Shown: positions 1-5,889, counted from the first letter of the stretch. The stretch: 5,889 bases of DNA from Burkholderiales bacterium (GCA_947474415.1 CANJKD010000180.1:1-5889), one strand, 5' to 3'. The notes: generated by a model from the sequence alone, not told the origin. Numbers and translations are program-made.

Positions 1-356
1 CAGATCATTTCGCCCAGGCATTCCATCACCTCGTGCTGCGCTTCGTGCAGCGAGCCGCAGCGCGCGGCAAGCACTTCCACCGCCTGCTTGATGCCGCGCG
101 GCTGGTCGATGCCGACCTGCTCGTCGATCGACACATGCATCGACAAGTGCAGGAACGGGTTGCTGCGGCCGGCTTCCACGTCGTAGACCGCCGCTTGCGC
201 CGCAGCTTCGTCGGCCAGCTCAGTGTGGTACTCGGGGTGCAGCGCGATCCAGTCGGCGGCGCGCGCCTGCATCGGCGTCAGCGGTGCGCCATCGCGCTGG
301 CGGGCGTAGGCGGCGCAAAAGAACTGCCGCACGTCATGCTGGGAAGGAGCGAACAT
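1..356 (-). CDS. DUF1841 family protein (partial, C-terminus cut by window edge)
   Basis: The gene reads leftward from the ATG at 356-354 and stays open to position 1, giving 118 codons; the C-terminal end lies outside the window. The start [13 protein letters not shown] and the segments [19 protein letters not shown] (about residues 25-43), [12 protein letters not shown] (about 63-74), [11 protein letters not shown] (about 79-89) and [14 protein letters not shown] (about 104-117) match what I know of the DUF1841 family of proteobacterial proteins, which are about 140 residues long and of unknown function. About 20-25 residues are therefore probably missing. It has no signal peptide or membrane segment and is presumably cytoplasmic. 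The conserved His and Glu residues near the end could suggest metal binding, but that is inference. The start is supported by the family-typical N-terminus, although no clear Shine-Dalgarno sequence precedes it. It diverges from the oxidoreductase at 499. Confidence 0.88.
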   Translation of the reverse strand, partial: MFAPSQHDVRQFFCAAYARQRDGAPLTPMQARAADWIALHPEYHTELADEAAAQAAVYDVEAGRSNPFLHLSMHVSIDEQVGIDQPRGIKQAVEVLAARCGSLHEAQHEVMECLGEMI

Positions 357-498
357 GGGCAGATTCTGGCATCGCCGGCGGCCACCCTTCAGCGCAGCCG
401 AACATGGCCTTCAATACCTTTGTCGGGCTGGCTCCGGGTGCGGCGACGAGAATCAACGCATCATCCACACCCCAGAACGCCCGACGGCGACCCAGTCC
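357..498. promoter_or_regulatory. Divergent intergenic region between DUF1841 gene and RutE-like gene
   Basis: This 142-bp gap lies between two divergently oriented starts, so promoters for both are expected here. I could not pick out a convincing -35/-10 pair on either strand. A TTG-type -35 match at 420-425 has no acceptable -10 at 16-18 bp spacing. No operator palindrome stands out. The region stays open in the frame of the downstream oxidoreductase from the ATG at 355, which is treated as a separate finding. Confidence 0.35.
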
Positions 499-1074
499 AT
501 GAACATCACCACCGAGCAATTGTTCGACCAGGCCCGCACCCAAAACGGTTTCACCGCCGAACCGGTGCCCGAGGCCACCTTGCGCCAGCTCTACGACATG
601 ATGAAGTGGGGCCCGACCTCGGCCAACTGCAGCCCGGCCCGCATCGTGTTCGTGACGACGCCCGAGGCCAAGGAAAAACTGCTCGCCGGCGTGTCGCGCG
701 GCAACTTCGAAAAGACCCGTGCCGCGCCGGTCACGGCCATCGTAGGCATGGACATGGCGTTCTACGAGAAGCTGCCGCAGCTGTTCCCGCATGCCGACGC
801 GAAGGCATGGTTCGTCGGCAACCAGGCGATGATCGACGCGACCGCGTTGCGCAACTCCAGCCTGCAGGGCGCCTACTTCATCATCGCGGCGCGCGCCCTC
901 GGGCTCGACTGCGGTGCGATGAGCGGCTTCGACGCCGCCAAGGTCGACGCGGCCTTCTGGGCCGGCACCACCGTGAAGACCAACTTCATCGTCAACCTCG
1001 GCCACGGTGATGCGAGCAAGCTGTTTGGCCGCAGCCCGCGCCTCACGTTCGAAGAAGCCTGCCAAGTGGTCTGA
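499..1074 (+). CDS. RutE/HadB-type nitroreductase family oxidoreductase
   Basis: This is a 191-residue protein of the FMN-dependent nitroreductase fold, closest by eye to Escherichia coli RutE (about 196 residues). RutE is thought to reduce malonic semialdehyde to 3-hydroxypropionate during pyrimidine breakdown. Hallmarks are [18 protein letters not shown] (residues 35-52), [20 protein letters not shown] (118-137), GAMSGFD (139-145) and [20 protein letters not shown] (166-185). The Arg/Ser-rich blocks in such proteins contribute to flavin and NAD(P)H binding. It is expected to be a soluble cytoplasmic dimer. No other rut gene (monooxygenase, transporter, regulator) is nearby, so the physiological substrate is open; a general NAD(P)H-dependent aldehyde, quinone or nitro reductase role is equally possible. 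The ATG at 499 gives the family length and N-terminus but has no Shine-Dalgarno. An in-frame ATG at 355 has a strong one and would add 48 residues unlike the family. Confidence 0.9.
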   Translation: MNITTEQLFDQARTQNGFTAEPVPEATLRQLYDMMKWGPTSANCSPARIVFVTTPEAKEKLLAGVSRGNFEKTRAAPVTAIVGMDMAFYEKLPQLFPHADAKAWFVGNQAMIDATALRNSSLQGAYFIIAARALGLDCGAMSGFDAAKVDAAFWAGTTVKTNFIVNLGHGDASKLFGRSPRLTFEEACQVV

Positions 1075-1102
1075 ACGACTTGAACCGCCTGAGCGCCTGA
1101 TA

Positions 1103-1223
1103 GCCAACTCAACTCACCACCGCCGAGACGCAGAGAACGCGGAGAACCGCAGAGAAAGCCATGGCGTTGAATTCCCTCTGCGCAACTCCGCGTTCTCGGC
1201 GCCTCTGCGGTGCGTGAGTTGGC
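1103..1223. repeat. Long imperfect inverted repeat made of 9-bp units (hairpin-forming intergenic element)
   Basis: Two arms, about 1111-1155 and 1176-1220, are reverse complements with one gap and only a few mismatches, separated by about 20 bp. The outer ends read GCCAACTCA (1103-1111) and TGAGTTGGC (1215-1223), an exact 9-bp inverted match. Each arm is a string of degenerate 8-9 bp units. The left arm has CGCCGAGA (1121-1128), CGCAGAGAA (1129-1137), CGCGGAGAA (1138-1146) and CGCAGAGAA (1148-1156); the other arm read on the minus strand gives CGCAGAGG, CGCCGAGAA, CGCGGAGTT and CGCAGAGG in the same order. The core GAGAACGCGGAG is identical in both arms. As RNA it would fold into a long stem that could end or stabilise the upstream oxidoreductase transcript. 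It resembles dispersed intergenic repeats I recall from environmental proteobacterial genomes, but copy number cannot be judged from one window. Confidence 0.8.
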
Positions 1224-1290
1224 ATGGGCGCTTGATCGCACTTCGATGACATCTCACTCACTGAGCGCGCCGAACACGCGCATCGGCATG

Positions 1291-1294
1291 AAGG
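1291..1294 (+). promoter_or_regulatory. Probable ribosome binding site for the TTG-started TSUP gene
   Basis: AAGG lies 7 bases before the TTG at 1302. The reading frame has no ATG or GTG between its upstream stop (TGA at 1233-1235) and 1302, so this weak site helps settle the TTG as the start. The encoded N-terminus (MITDPWFYAV) is also typical of the family. Confidence 0.4.
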
Positions 1295-1301
1295 CCAGCG
1301 C

Positions 1302-2045
1302 TTGATCACCGACCCGTGGTTCTACGCCGTCGCGATTCCGGCGGTGTTGCTGATGGGTTTGTCGAAGAGTGGCTTCGGTGCCGGCTTCGGCGCGCTCGCC
1401 ACACCGCTTCTGGCGCTGGCCGTGCCGGTGCCGCAGGCAGCGGCCATCATGCTGCCGCTGCTACTGGTGATGGACGGCTTCGGCGTGAAGGCGCTGTTCC
1501 AGCAGCGCGACCGGGCGCTGATCCGCCTGCTGCTGCCGGCGGGCCTGCTCGGCACGGTGCTGGGCACACTGTCGTTCGGCGTGCTCGCGCCCAAGGTGGT
1601 GGCCGGAATCGTCGGCGCGCTGACGCTCGCGTTCCTGGCGCAGCGCCTGCTGTTTCCGCCGCGCGCCGACTCGCAGCCGCCGCCGAAATGGCTGGGCTTC
1701 GGCCTCGGCATCGCGTCGGGCTTCACCAGTTTCGTGGCCCACGCCGGCTCGCCACCGGTCAGCGCCTACGTGCTGCCGCTGCGCCTGGCGCCCATCACCT
1801 ACACCGCGACGATGGCGACCTTCTTCGCCGCCATCAACCTGTCGAAATGGCTGCCCTATGCCTGGCTCGGCCTGATCGACGTGCGCAACATCACGACCTC
1901 GCTGGTGCTGGTGCCGCTGGCGCCGGTCGGCGTGTGGGTGGGCGTGAAGTTGGTGCCGCACATCCGGCCGGTGCTGTTCTACCGGCTGGTGTATGCCGGC
2001 ATGTTCCTGACCGGCGTGAAGTTGCTGTGGGACGGGTTGAGGTGA
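1302..2045 (+). CDS. TSUP (TauE/SafE) family membrane transporter, sulfite exporter-like
   Basis: This is a 247-residue, very hydrophobic protein with the two-fold repeated architecture of the TSUP family (Pfam TauE/SafE). Members move sulfite, organosulfonates or other sulfur- or carbon-containing anions across the inner membrane. Repeat 1 carries LLMGLSKSGFGAGFGALATP (residues 16-35) followed by PQAAAIMLPLLLVMD (44-58). Repeat 2 carries GIASGFTSFVAHAGSPPVSA (136-155) and YVLPLRL (156-162). About seven to eight hydrophobic segments can be traced, roughly at residues 5-20, 24-42, 45-63, 75-95, 98-116, 131-152, 168-186 and 198-217, with a last one at 226-243. The substrate cannot be told from sequence. 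Translation begins at TTG, and the short gap upstream holds the inverted-repeat element. No sulfur-metabolism gene is adjacent, so a sulfite-export role is only a family-level guess. It converges with the Kef-type antiporter, with 71 bp between the stops. Confidence 0.9.
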   Translation: MITDPWFYAVAIPAVLLMGLSKSGFGAGFGALATPLLALAVPVPQAAAIMLPLLLVMDGFGVKALFQQRDRALIRLLLPAGLLGTVLGTLSFGVLAPKVVAGIVGALTLAFLAQRLLFPPRADSQPPPKWLGFGLGIASGFTSFVAHAGSPPVSAYVLPLRLAPITYTATMATFFAAINLSKWLPYAWLGLIDVRNITTSLVLVPLAPVGVWVGVKLVPHIRPVLFYRLVYAGMFLTGVKLLWDGLR

Positions 2046-2116
2046 GCCGGCACGCTGCGATGAAGTATTTGAGTTCGGCCAGTCAGATCACACCCGCAGA
2101 TCAGCTTGGGAAGCTC

Positions 2117-3973
2117 TCAAGGCGTCGCTGAATCGTCGCCCCTGCCGCCGCCGCTCCAACCGCCACGCGCATCACGCTTCGTGGCTTCCTCGCGCTCCTG
2201 CGCAAACAGGTCTTCGAGTTGCTGTCGGCCCTGCTTCGAGGCGGCGACGAGCTTGGCCGTGTCCTTGCGGTGCGGCGCCATCTGCAGCAACTGATCGACG
2301 TTGTGGCGCCGGAAGCGCAGCGCCAGCGTGCGCGCCTGGTGGCGTTCCCAGCCCAGCACCTCCAGTACGCTGCGGGCGCTCATCAGCGCCGAGTCGAGCG
2401 TCTCGCGCTCGATCATCGTCACGCCCAGGTCATGCAGGTCGAAGTAGTGCTGCACGTTGCGGGCGCGTGCCACGATGGCCAGGTTCGGGAAGTGCTCGCG
2501 CACCATCTTCGCCACTGCGACGCTCTGGGCCACGTCGTCGATGGCGAGCACCAGGACCTTCGCGCTGGCGGCGCCGGCGGTGCGCATCAGGTCGAGGCGC
2601 TTCGCATCGCCGTAGAACACGCGCCAGTCGAAGCGGCGCATGGCTTCGATCTGCTCGGCGTCGATGTCGAGGAGGGTTGGCTGGATGCCGTTCGCGTAGA
2701 GCATGCGGCCGACCACCTGGCCATAGCGCCCGAAGCCGGCAATGATGACGGCCTGGTTCTGCGGCTCGTCGATCTCGGCCATCGCCTGGCGGTTCCGGCC
2801 CGCCAGCAGCGGGACCAGCCAGCGGTCGGCCGCCAGCAGCAGCAGCGGCGTCACGAGCATCGAGATGGCCACGGCGGCCACCAGCAGCGACGACACCTGC
2901 GCGTCGATCACCCCCGCATTCGCGGCAGTCTGGAACACCACGAAACCGAACTCGCCACCCTGCGCGAGCAGGATGATGAACACGGGCCGTTCGGCCTTCG
3001 GCAACGGCATCCCCCGGCCCATGCCCCACAGCACCAGCGCCTTCAGCAGCAGGAAGCCGAGCACCACGCCTGCGATCAGCAGCGGCTGCGCCAAGACCAC
3101 CGCGAAGTCGATGCTCATGCCCACCGCGATGAAGAACAGGCCGAGCAGCAAGCCCTTGAAAGGCTCGATGTCGGTCTCCAGCTCGCGCCGGTATTCGCTT
3201 TCCGCCAGCAGCACGCCGGCCAGGAACGCGCCGAGCGCCATCGACAGGCCGACCCACTGCATCAGCGCCGCCGTGGCCACCACCAGCAGCAGCGAGGCAG
3301 CGGTGAAGATCTCGGGCGTTCTGCTGCGCGCGATCCAGCGCAATATCGGGCGGATCAACAGCCGGCCGCCGAGTACGATGACGGCGATCACGCCGAGCGC
3401 CTTGGCCGCACCGAACCACCCGCTGCCATCGGCATGGGCTTGCGCCGATGTTCCCCAGAGCGCCAGCAGCGGCAGCAGCGCCAGGATAGGGATGGCTGCC
3501 ACGTCTTGCAGCAGCGCGACGCTGAGCACGCTCTGGCCCGACGTGGTGTTCATCAGGCTGCGTTCGTTCAGCGCGCCCAGGCCGATGGCCGTAGAAGACA
3601 TTGCCAGGCCCAGCGCCGCGACGGTGGCCATGCGCCAGTCGAGCCCGCCGAGCATTGCCACGCCGGCCATCAACACGGCCGAGCCGAACAGTTGCACGCT
3701 GCCCCAGCCGAAGACGGTCAAGCGCATCGACCACAGCCGTTTGGGTTCGAGTTCCAGGCCGACCAGGAACAGCATCAGCACCACGCCGAATTCGGAGAAG
3801 CTCAGCATCTCCTGCGGGTTGGTGACGAGCTGGAGGCCCCAGGGCCCGATCAGGATGCCGGCGCCGAGGTAGCCGATGATCGAGCCCAGGCCGACGAACT
3901 TGGCGAGCGGCACCGCGATCACGGCGGCGGCCAGGTACACAAGCGGCCCGTTGAGCCAGGAATCGTGCGCCAT
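2117..3973 (-). CDS. kefC: KefC-type glutathione-regulated K+/H+ antiporter (CPA2 family)
   Basis: This is a 618-residue inner-membrane protein, close to E. coli KefC (about 620). Residues about 10-390 form the Na+/H+ exchanger-type membrane domain. It has GLGSIIGYLGAGILIGPWGL (28-47), FGVVLMLFLVGLELEPKRLW (62-81), the ion-pathway motif LLQDVAAIP (154-162) with Q156/D157, and AMGAFLAGVLL-like LGAFLAGVLLAESEYRREL (247-265). The segment LETDIEPFKGLLLGLFFIAV (265-284) matches the KefC regulatory loop, and the following GMSIDF is KefC-like rather than KefB-like. A cytoplasmic Rossmann RCK/TrkA-N domain follows (about 406-525), starting VIIAGFGRYGQVVGR and including VFYGDAKRLDLM (452-463). The tail is charged and ends in a Gly-rich stretch. 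By family knowledge, glutathione closes and glutathione adducts open such channels. Residue R416 sits where KefC has a nucleotide/glutathione-site Arg; other ligand contacts were not checked. The ATG overlaps the stop of the upstream oxidoreductase gene (TGATG), implying translational coupling. Confidence 0.92.
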   Translation of the reverse strand: MAHDSWLNGPLVYLAAAVIAVPLAKFVGLGSIIGYLGAGILIGPWGLQLVTNPQEMLSFSEFGVVLMLFLVGLELEPKRLWSMRLTVFGWGSVQLFGSAVLMAGVAMLGGLDWRMATVAALGLAMSSTAIGLGALNERSLMNTTSGQSVLSVALLQDVAAIPILALLPLLALWGTSAQAHADGSGWFGAAKALGVIAVIVLGGRLLIRPILRWIARSRTPEIFTAASLLLVVATAALMQWVGLSMALGAFLAGVLLAESEYRRELETDIEPFKGLLLGLFFIAVGMSIDFAVVLAQPLLIAGVVLGFLLLKALVLWGMGRGMPLPKAERPVFIILLAQGGEFGFVVFQTAANAGVIDAQVSSLLVAAVAISMLVTPLLLLAADRWLVPLLAGRNRQAMAEIDEPQNQAVIIAGFGRYGQVVGRMLYANGIQPTLLDIDAEQIEAMRRFDWRVFYGDAKRLDLMRTAGAASAKVLVLAIDDVAQSVAVAKMVREHFPNLAIVARARNVQHYFDLHDLGVTMIERETLDSALMSARSVLEVLGWERHQARTLALRFRRHNVDQLLQMAPHRKDTAKLVAASKQGRQQLEDLFAQEREEATKRDARGGWSGGGRGDDSATP

Positions 3974-4653
3974 CAGGTGCTTTCGCTGTCGTCGGGCCGG
4001 GCGTCTTCCGGCACGGCGCAGGCCAGGCCGTAGAGCAGTTCGTCGAGCTCGGGCCAGTTCGGGTGGCTGGCCAGGCGGTGGGTGTAGACGCCGACGTGCG
4101 CCGCCACCTCGGTTTCGCTGGCGCGGTGCGCGCCGTGCAGCAGCAGCGGCGGCAGGAAGCGCATGCCGCACAGCGCGGCGGTCTGCTCATAGGGCGGCAG
4201 GAAGGCGTCGAAGACATAGCGGTTGTAGCTGTCCGGGTGGTATGACTCTTCGGGGCCGCCGGTGGTGGCCACCAGCCACAGGTCTTTGCCGCGCAGCGCA
4301 TTGCCGCCCGGCCCGTAGGCCCAGCCAAACGCGAGCACTTCGTCGACCCAGAGTTTCATCAGCGGCGGCATGCTGTACCAGTGGATCGGGTGCTGCCACA
4401 CCACCAGCCGGGCCGATTCCAGCAGCGCCTGCTCGGCCTCGGTGTCGATCAGGTAGTCGGGGTACAGCGCGTACAGGTCTCGCACCTCCACCGTGGCAGC
4501 GCTACCCGCTGCCGCACGCATCAGCCGGCGGTTGATGCGTGAGTGTTCGATCTGGGGGTGGGCCGCGATCACCAGCACCTCGGGCCCCGGGCGCGCCGAG
4601 GGGGGGTTGGCCGCTTGATCGGTCAAGTCGGTCGCTTCGGTCGTGTCGGCCAT
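3973..4653 (-). CDS. KefF/KefG-type NAD(P)H quinone oxidoreductase, ancillary protein of the K+ efflux system
   Basis: This is a 226-residue flavodoxin-fold protein of the NAD(P)H dehydrogenase (quinone) family, which binds FMN or FAD and reduces quinones or other electrophiles. Motifs are EVLVIAAHPQIEHSRINRRL (residues 25-44), VRDLYALYPDYLIDTEAEQA (57-76), VVWQHPIHWYSMPPLMKLWV (84-103), GWAYGPGGNALRGK (110-123), VATTGGPEESY (128-138) and EQTAALCGMRFLPPLLLH (156-173). The WQHPxxWYS block is KefF-like, while the segment from TTGGPEESY through NRY to FLPP is more KefG-like. It is longer than E. coli KefF/KefG (about 176-183 residues), with about 24 extra N-terminal residues and about 28 extra acidic C-terminal ones. 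The start at 4653 is chosen over an in-frame ATG at 4722, which would add a tail unlike the family and run across the divergent promoter region. Its stop overlaps the antiporter start by one base, so it probably binds and activates that KefC-type protein. Confidence 0.9.
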   Translation of the reverse strand: MADTTEATDLTDQAANPPSARPGPEVLVIAAHPQIEHSRINRRLMRAAAGSAATVEVRDLYALYPDYLIDTEAEQALLESARLVVWQHPIHWYSMPPLMKLWVDEVLAFGWAYGPGGNALRGKDLWLVATTGGPEESYHPDSYNRYVFDAFLPPYEQTAALCGMRFLPPLLLHGAHRASETEVAAHVGVYTHRLASHPNWPELDELLYGLACAVPEDARPDDSEST

Positions 4654-4757
4654 AGGGAAAACGCTCAATTTGGGGCTGTGCTGGGGGGAAGGGCGCAGAC
4701 AAGCCCCGCTAACATAACCCATTTCGACAAGCAGTTTCGACTAGCAGGGAGGTTCGC
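4654..4757. promoter_or_regulatory. Divergent promoter region between the kef operon and the parA-like gene
   Basis: These 104 bp separate two divergent starts, so both promoters should lie here. On the plus strand, TAACAT at 4710-4715 is a possible weak -10 but has no recognisable -35. The minus strand shows nothing better. TTTCGAC occurs twice in the same orientation, at 4722-4728 and 4735-4741, and could be a binding-site pair for a regulator. That is inference from repetition alone. Confidence 0.4.
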
Positions 4758-5387
4758 ATGCCGGTGATCGTGGTGGCTAATCCGAAGGGCGGCGTGGGCA
4801 AGACCACGCTGTCCACCAACCTGGCCGGCTACTTCGCAGCGCGCGGCCATGCCGTGATGCTGGGCGATGTAGACCGCCAGCAATCGGCCCGCACCTGGCT
4901 GGGGCTGCGGCCGGCCGGGCTGCCGCCGATCAGTACCTGGGATACCACCCACGACGACATCGTGCGCCCGCCAAGGGGCACGACCCATGTGGTGCTCGAT
5001 ACGCCTGCCGGCCTGCACGGCAAACGCCTCGATGAAGTGATGAAGCTGGCCGACAAGGTGCTGATTCCACTGCAACCCGGCATCTTCGACATCCACGCCA
5101 CGCATGAGTTCGTGCGCCAGTTGCTGGCCCACAAGCGCAGCGCGAAGGTCACGCTGGCGATCATCGGCACGCGCACCCGCGAGGGCACGATCGGCACCGA
5201 CCGGCTGCGTGATTTCCTCGACGGCGTGGCGGCCCAGAACGCCGTGCCGCTGCTTGCCTTCCTGCGCGACACGCAGAACTATGTGCACCTCGCCGCCCAC
5301 GGCCTGACGCTGTGGGACGTAGCGTCGAGCCGCTTCGAGCGCGACCTAGAGCAGTGGCAGCCGATCACGCGGTGGGTCAACAAGTGA
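4758..5387 (+). CDS. ParA/MinD-family ATPase (orphan, no ParB alongside)
   Basis: This is a 209-residue soluble P-loop ATPase with the deviant Walker A motif of the ParA/MinD group: NPKGGVGKTTLSTNLAG (residues 8-24), with signature Lys10 and P-loop Lys15. The Walker A-prime region MLGDVDRQQSARTWL (34-48) carries D37/D39, and the Walker B-like strand is HVVLDTPAG (77-85). LQPGIFDIHAT (105-115) fits the later nucleotide-dimer region. The protein has no N-terminal helix-turn-helix, so it resembles the short ParA proteins that position protein complexes or segregate DNA using the nucleoid as a matrix. No parB or parS-like sequence is visible nearby, so plasmid or chromosome partition is unlikely to be its job; the cargo is unknown. 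GGGAGG at 4747-4752, five bases before the ATG, is a strong ribosome binding site. The MaoC-like gene follows after 37 bp and is probably cotranscribed. Confidence 0.9.
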   Translation: MPVIVVANPKGGVGKTTLSTNLAGYFAARGHAVMLGDVDRQQSARTWLGLRPAGLPPISTWDTTHDDIVRPPRGTTHVVLDTPAGLHGKRLDEVMKLADKVLIPLQPGIFDIHATHEFVRQLLAHKRSAKVTLAIIGTRTREGTIGTDRLRDFLDGVAAQNAVPLLAFLRDTQNYVHLAAHGLTLWDVASSRFERDLEQWQPITRWVNK

Positions 5388-5424
5388 GCTACCCAAGTTT
5401 TACTCGCAACGGAAGCAGCGAGCC

Positions 5425-5877
5425 ATGAGAAGTTTTGAACACCTTGCCGACATGCAAAGCCAGGTTGGCCAGGAAGTGGGCGTGAGCGACTGGGTCACCA
5501 TCGACCAGAGCCGCATCGACCTGTTCGCTCAGGCCACCGGCGACCACCAGTGGATTCACCTCGACGCCGAGCGGGCCGCGAAAGGGCCGTATGGCACGAC
5601 CATCGCACACGGCTTTCTGACGCTCTCGCTGCTGCCCGAGATGAGCGCCTCGGCGTTCGATGTGCGTGACACGCGCATGGGCGTGAATTATGGCCTCGGC
5701 CGGGTCCGCTTCCCGGCGCCGGTGCCCTCCGGCAGCCGGCTGCGCGGCCACTTCAAGCTGACCAAGTTCGAGCCGATCGAGGGCGGCGCACAGCTCACCG
5801 TCGAGGTCACGATGGAGCGCGAAGGCGGCGAGAAGCCGGTTTGCGTGGCCGAGTCGCTGGCGCGGCGCTACACCTGA
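5425..5877 (+). CDS. MaoC/NodN-like hot-dog fold dehydratase
   Basis: This is a 150-residue protein, the normal size for a single-domain MaoC-like ((R)-specific enoyl-CoA hydratase-type) protein. The catalytic loop region reads IDLFAQATGDHQWIHLDAER (residues 31-50), with D40 and H45 at the positions of the Asp/His pair that hydrates enoyl-CoA. It is followed by GPYGTTIAHGFLTLSLLPEM (54-73), which holds the conserved Gly63, and VNYGLGRVRFPAPVPSGSRL (87-106). The GDHQWIH wording with AHGFLTLSLLP is typical of the NodN branch as I know it; the classical hydratase motif has Asn-Pro where this has Gln-Trp. The likely role is hydration or dehydration of a CoA thioester in fatty-acid or polyhydroxyalkanoate metabolism in the cytoplasm, with the substrate unassigned. 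The ATG at 5425 has GGAAG at 5411-5415 upstream; a second in-frame ATG at 5452 has none. It sits 37 bp behind the ParA-family gene. Confidence 0.92.
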   Translation: MRSFEHLADMQSQVGQEVGVSDWVTIDQSRIDLFAQATGDHQWIHLDAERAAKGPYGTTIAHGFLTLSLLPEMSASAFDVRDTRMGVNYGLGRVRFPAPVPSGSRLRGHFKLTKFEPIEGGAQLTVEVTMEREGGEKPVCVAESLARRYT

Positions 5878-5889
5878 GTGAATGGTGCC

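Noticed and set aside
334..1107. 257-codon minus-strand frame opposite the RutE-like gene
   Set aside because: It overlaps two recognisable genes, has no family resemblance and shows the same compositional bias as other antisense frames.
1121..1156. The 9-bp unit series read as a CRISPR-like or iteron array
   Set aside because: The units abut without spacers, are degenerate, and are mirrored in an inverted arm. This fits a hairpin repeat, not a CRISPR array or a replication origin, and no cas or rep gene is near.
2102..2116. Small inverted repeat AGCTT-GGG-AAGCT between the convergent TSUP and kefC genes as a terminator
   Set aside because: The stem is only 5 bp with no following T-run on either strand, so it is too weak to call. 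The 71-bp gap shows no other terminator either.
2219..4033. Very long open frame on the plus strand opposite the antiporter gene (about 604 codons), with others at 2742-3872 (plus) and 2430-4328 (minus)
   Set aside because: Their products are low-complexity, rich in His/Gln/Arg, Ser/Pro or Arg/Ala, as expected from out-of-frame reading of GC-rich DNA. The opposing frame encodes a complete, motif-perfect KefC-type protein. They are shadows.
3974..4171. Upstream extension of the KefC-type gene to an ATG at 4171
   Set aside because: The extra 66 residues are Arg/Ala/Pro-rich out-of-frame reading of the oxidoreductase gene. The ATG at 3973 gives the family N-terminus and a TGATG coupling.
4654..4722. 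Upstream extension of the KefF/KefG-type gene to the ATG at 4722
   Set aside because: The added 23 residues do not resemble the family and would consume most of the divergent promoter region.
5882..5889. ATG at 5882 as the start of a further plus-strand gene
   Set aside because: Only 8 bases remain in the window and there is no ribosome site, so it cannot be supported.

Overview
The window is a compact, GC-rich stretch of bacterial chromosome. Strong GC bias at third codon positions, short intergenic gaps and the families present point to a betaproteobacterium, probably Burkholderiales (Comamonadaceae, or the Rubrivivax/Leptothrix group). That placement is inferred from composition and family resemblance, not from a marker gene. 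I see no rRNA, tRNA, CRISPR array, integrase, transposase or phage gene.

Layout. Positions 1-356 (minus) hold the N-terminal 118 residues of a DUF1841 protein that runs off the left edge. Diverging from it at 499-1074 (plus) is a RutE/HadB-type nitroreductase-fold oxidoreductase. The gap at 1075-1301 contains a long imperfect inverted repeat (about 1103-1223) whose arms are built from degenerate 9-bp units; it is the most unusual non-coding structure here. A TSUP (TauE/SafE) membrane transporter follows at 1302-2045 (plus), starting at TTG.

Converging on it from the right is a two-gene minus-strand operon. It encodes a KefF/KefG-type quinone oxidoreductase (3973-4653) and then a KefC-type K+/H+ antiporter (2117-3973); stop and start overlap as TGATG. 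The pair matches the known ancillary-subunit plus ligand-gated potassium efflux arrangement, which in enteric bacteria protects cells against electrophiles. A 104-bp divergent intergenic region separates this operon from a plus-strand pair: an orphan ParA-family ATPase (4758-5387) and, 37 bp later, a MaoC/NodN-like hot-dog protein (5425-5877).

Taken together this is a housekeeping and stress-metabolism neighbourhood, not an obvious mobile or defence island. Nothing in it convincingly amounts to an undescribed system. The points most worth a second look are the inverted-repeat element, the orphan ParA next to a MaoC protein with an altered hydratase motif, and the unusual start-site arrangements of the oxidoreductase and the TSUP gene.
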